Assembly: GCF_000152785.1 (NCBI RefSeq)
Contig: NZ_CH672414.1
Span: forward strand, 2,979,350-3,043,349
DNA length: 64,000 nucleotides
DNA from: Yoonia vestfoldensis SKA53
GTDB lineage: Bacteria > Pseudomonadota > Alphaproteobacteria > Rhodobacterales > Rhodobacteraceae
Direction: 5' to 3'
Position 1 is the stretch's first letter. Every line of letters starts with the position of its first letter. Of the stretch, positions 62,902 to 64,000 are shown piece by piece. Position numbers and translations under genes: made by a program. The notes beneath the pieces were generated by a model. That model had not been told where the DNA came from. It did not search any database and saw only the letters and a program-made list of their open reading frames with translations.

Positions 62902-63807
62902 ATGCACATCGAATTCCGCCATCTGCGCACGATCAAGGCGATCCATGACACCGGCGGGCTGGCGCGTGCTGCGGATCAGTTGAACATGACACAATCGGCC
63001 CTGTCGCATCAGATCAAGGGGATCGAGGATCAGGCGGGCGTGGAATTATTCGTGCGCCGGTCCAAGCCGCTGCGCCTGTCGTCGGCGGGGATGAAGATGC
63101 TGGCCGCGGCCGAGGCGATCTTGCCGCAGGTCGCTGCCTTGGAGGCGGAATTTTCGGGTCTGGTATCAGGCAAGGCCGGACGGCTGCATATCGCGATCGA
63201 ATGTCATGCCTGTTTTGAATGGCTGTTTCCGGTGCTGGAACAATTCCGCAAGGCCTGGCCCGAGGTCGATGTCGATATCCGCCCCGGTCTGGCCTTTGAC
63301 GCTTTGCCTGCGCTGCGGCGCGAGGATGTCGATCTTGTCGTCTCCTCCGACCCCGAGGATTTGCCCGAGACCGATTTCACCCCGCTGTTTGATTATGAAC
63401 CGGTGTTTGTGGCCGCAGCCCAGCATCCTCTGGCTGCCAAGGACGTGATCGAGGCCGAGGATTTTCGCGGCCAGACGCTGATCACCTATCCGGTGGACCG
63501 CGCGCGGCTTGATATCTTTTCGCAGCTGCTGACACCGGCCAAGGTGGAACCGGCGGCGGTGCGGCAGGTGGAATTGACGGCTGTCATCCTGCTGCTGGTG
63601 GCGTCCAATCGCGGTGTCGCGGTGCTGCCTGATTGGGTGGTGCGGCAGGTGCGGTATCATTCCGATTACATCACCCGTCCGCTGACGCGCGCGGGCATCA
63701 CCCGCAGGCTTTATGCCGCGACCCGCAGCGATGACACCAGTCGCCCCTATATGGCGCATCTGATCCGGCTGGCGCGGCAGGAAGCGGTTAAGCTGCAACG
63801 CGGCTGA
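62902..63807 (+). CDS. metR: LysR-family regulator, MetR-like
   Basis: The 301-residue protein has the LysR winged helix (IEFRHLRTIKAIHDTGGLARAADQLNMTQSALSHQIKGIE) and a substrate-binding domain (LHIAIECHACFEWLFPVLEQF). The ECHTCF-like segment ECHACF matches MetR, the homocysteine-responsive activator. Its divergent place next to metF supports the call. The ATG at 62902 is preferred; one at 62887 overlaps the inverted repeat. The next gene follows 65 bp later. Confidence 0.92.
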   Translation: MHIEFRHLRTIKAIHDTGGLARAADQLNMTQSALSHQIKGIEDQAGVELFVRRSKPLRLSSAGMKMLAAAEAILPQVAALEAEFSGLVSGKAGRLHIAIECHACFEWLFPVLEQFRKAWPEVDVDIRPGLAFDALPALRREDVDLVVSSDPEDLPETDFTPLFDYEPVFVAAAQHPLAAKDVIEAEDFRGQTLITYPVDRARLDIFSQLLTPAKVEPAAVRQVELTAVILLLVASNRGVAVLPDWVVRQVRYHSDYITRPLTRAGITRRLYAATRSDDTSRPYMAHLIRLARQEAVKLQRG

Positions 63808-63872
63808 TGCCTTGCCCTCATGCGCATTGCCGCCTATAGGCAGCCCTTGATCCCGAACCAAAGGCAAGACAG

Positions 63873-64000
63873 ATGGCTGGCAGCGCAAATCTCAACGTGA
63901 TGATGAAAACCGCCCGCAAGGCGGGGCGCGCCTTGCTCAAGGACTTTGGCGAGGTCGAACAATTGCAGGTCAGCACCAAAGGGCCGGGCGATTTCGTTAC
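63873..64000 (+). CDS. Inositol monophosphatase family protein, N-terminal fragment
   Basis: The last 128 bases encode MAGSANLNVMMKTARKAGRA, then LLKDFGEVEQLQVSTKGPGD and FVT before the window ends. This matches the start of SuhB/inositol-monophosphatase proteins, in which SxKGxxDxVT binds phosphate and metal. The gene continues beyond the window, so its full function cannot be checked. Confidence 0.85.
   Translation, partial: MAGSANLNVMMKTARKAGRALLKDFGEVEQLQVSTKGPGDFV

Noticed and set aside
1..64000. tRNA, rRNA, CRISPR, prophage or gene-transfer-agent genes
   Set aside because: No cloverleaf-like, ribosomal, direct-repeat-spacer or phage structural sequence was found while reading the intergenic regions.

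Overview
The window is GC-rich DNA with closely packed, mostly housekeeping genes. The organism is very likely an alphaproteobacterium of the order Rhodobacterales (Roseobacter type). The grounds are a five-gene F0 ATP-synthase operon (atpI-atpB-atpE-atpX-atpF) without the F1 genes, a TrcR (DUF1013) cell-cycle regulator, the glcDEF order, a dnaX-ybaB-recR operon, and a short intergenic sequence family of a kind I associate with roseobacters. I see no rRNA, tRNA, CRISPR array, insertion sequence or prophage. About 60 protein genes are called. The first (a LysR regulator tail) and the last (an inositol monophosphatase start) are cut by the window edges.

Layout: 1-5.7 kb holds an EamA exporter, an ArsR repressor with a palindromic operator, the F0 operon, a FadR-type regulator and an OmpA lipoprotein. 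5.8-8.4 kb holds DNA repair (AraC-methyltransferase fusion, nth) and an adenosine-kinase-like gene. 8.4-11.9 kb is a possible surface-glycan locus: an unknown protein with a GT42/DUF115-like look, a sulfotransferase and a GT14-type glycosyltransferase. 11.9-17.9 kb carries a HIT protein, a lone ABC ATPase, a 59-aa zinc protein, polA, a small heat-shock protein and a secreted trypsin-like protease. 17.9-21.8 kb is glcDEF (glycolate oxidase). 21.9-29.5 kb is a DUF599 protein and a MoxR-DUF58-BatA/DUF4159 membrane cluster read leftwards.

29.5-34.4 kb holds a DUF1285 protein, a visibly AT-richer islet with one membrane protein of unknown function, a beta-lactamase-fold hydrolase, gabD and a kynurenine-formamidase-like hydrolase. 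34.7-40.0 kb holds trcR, recR-ybaB-dnaX, a small tyrosine phosphatase and rsgA. 40.4-45.0 kb is an osmoregulated periplasmic glucan operon (opgG, a 59-aa ORF, opgH, opgC). 45.0-52.4 kb holds purU, an isoaspartate-methyltransferase-like gene with a TTG start, tolC, cobQ, efp and ygfZ. 52.6-58.0 kb has two PLP aminotransferases and valS, whose reading frame contains an inserted palindromic repeat. 58.1-64 kb holds an orphan form-II CoxL-type molybdoenzyme subunit overlapping a DUF2235 hydrolase, a thioesterase, and the divergent metF/metR pair.

The observations most worth following are: the palindromic repeat inside valS; a dispersed intergenic motif seen about eleven times, in two places joined to hairpins and once supplying the glcE ribosome-binding site; matching 19-bp sites upstream of the FadR-type regulator and of glcD 17 kb away; the possible glycan-sulfation locus; and the AT-rich islet.
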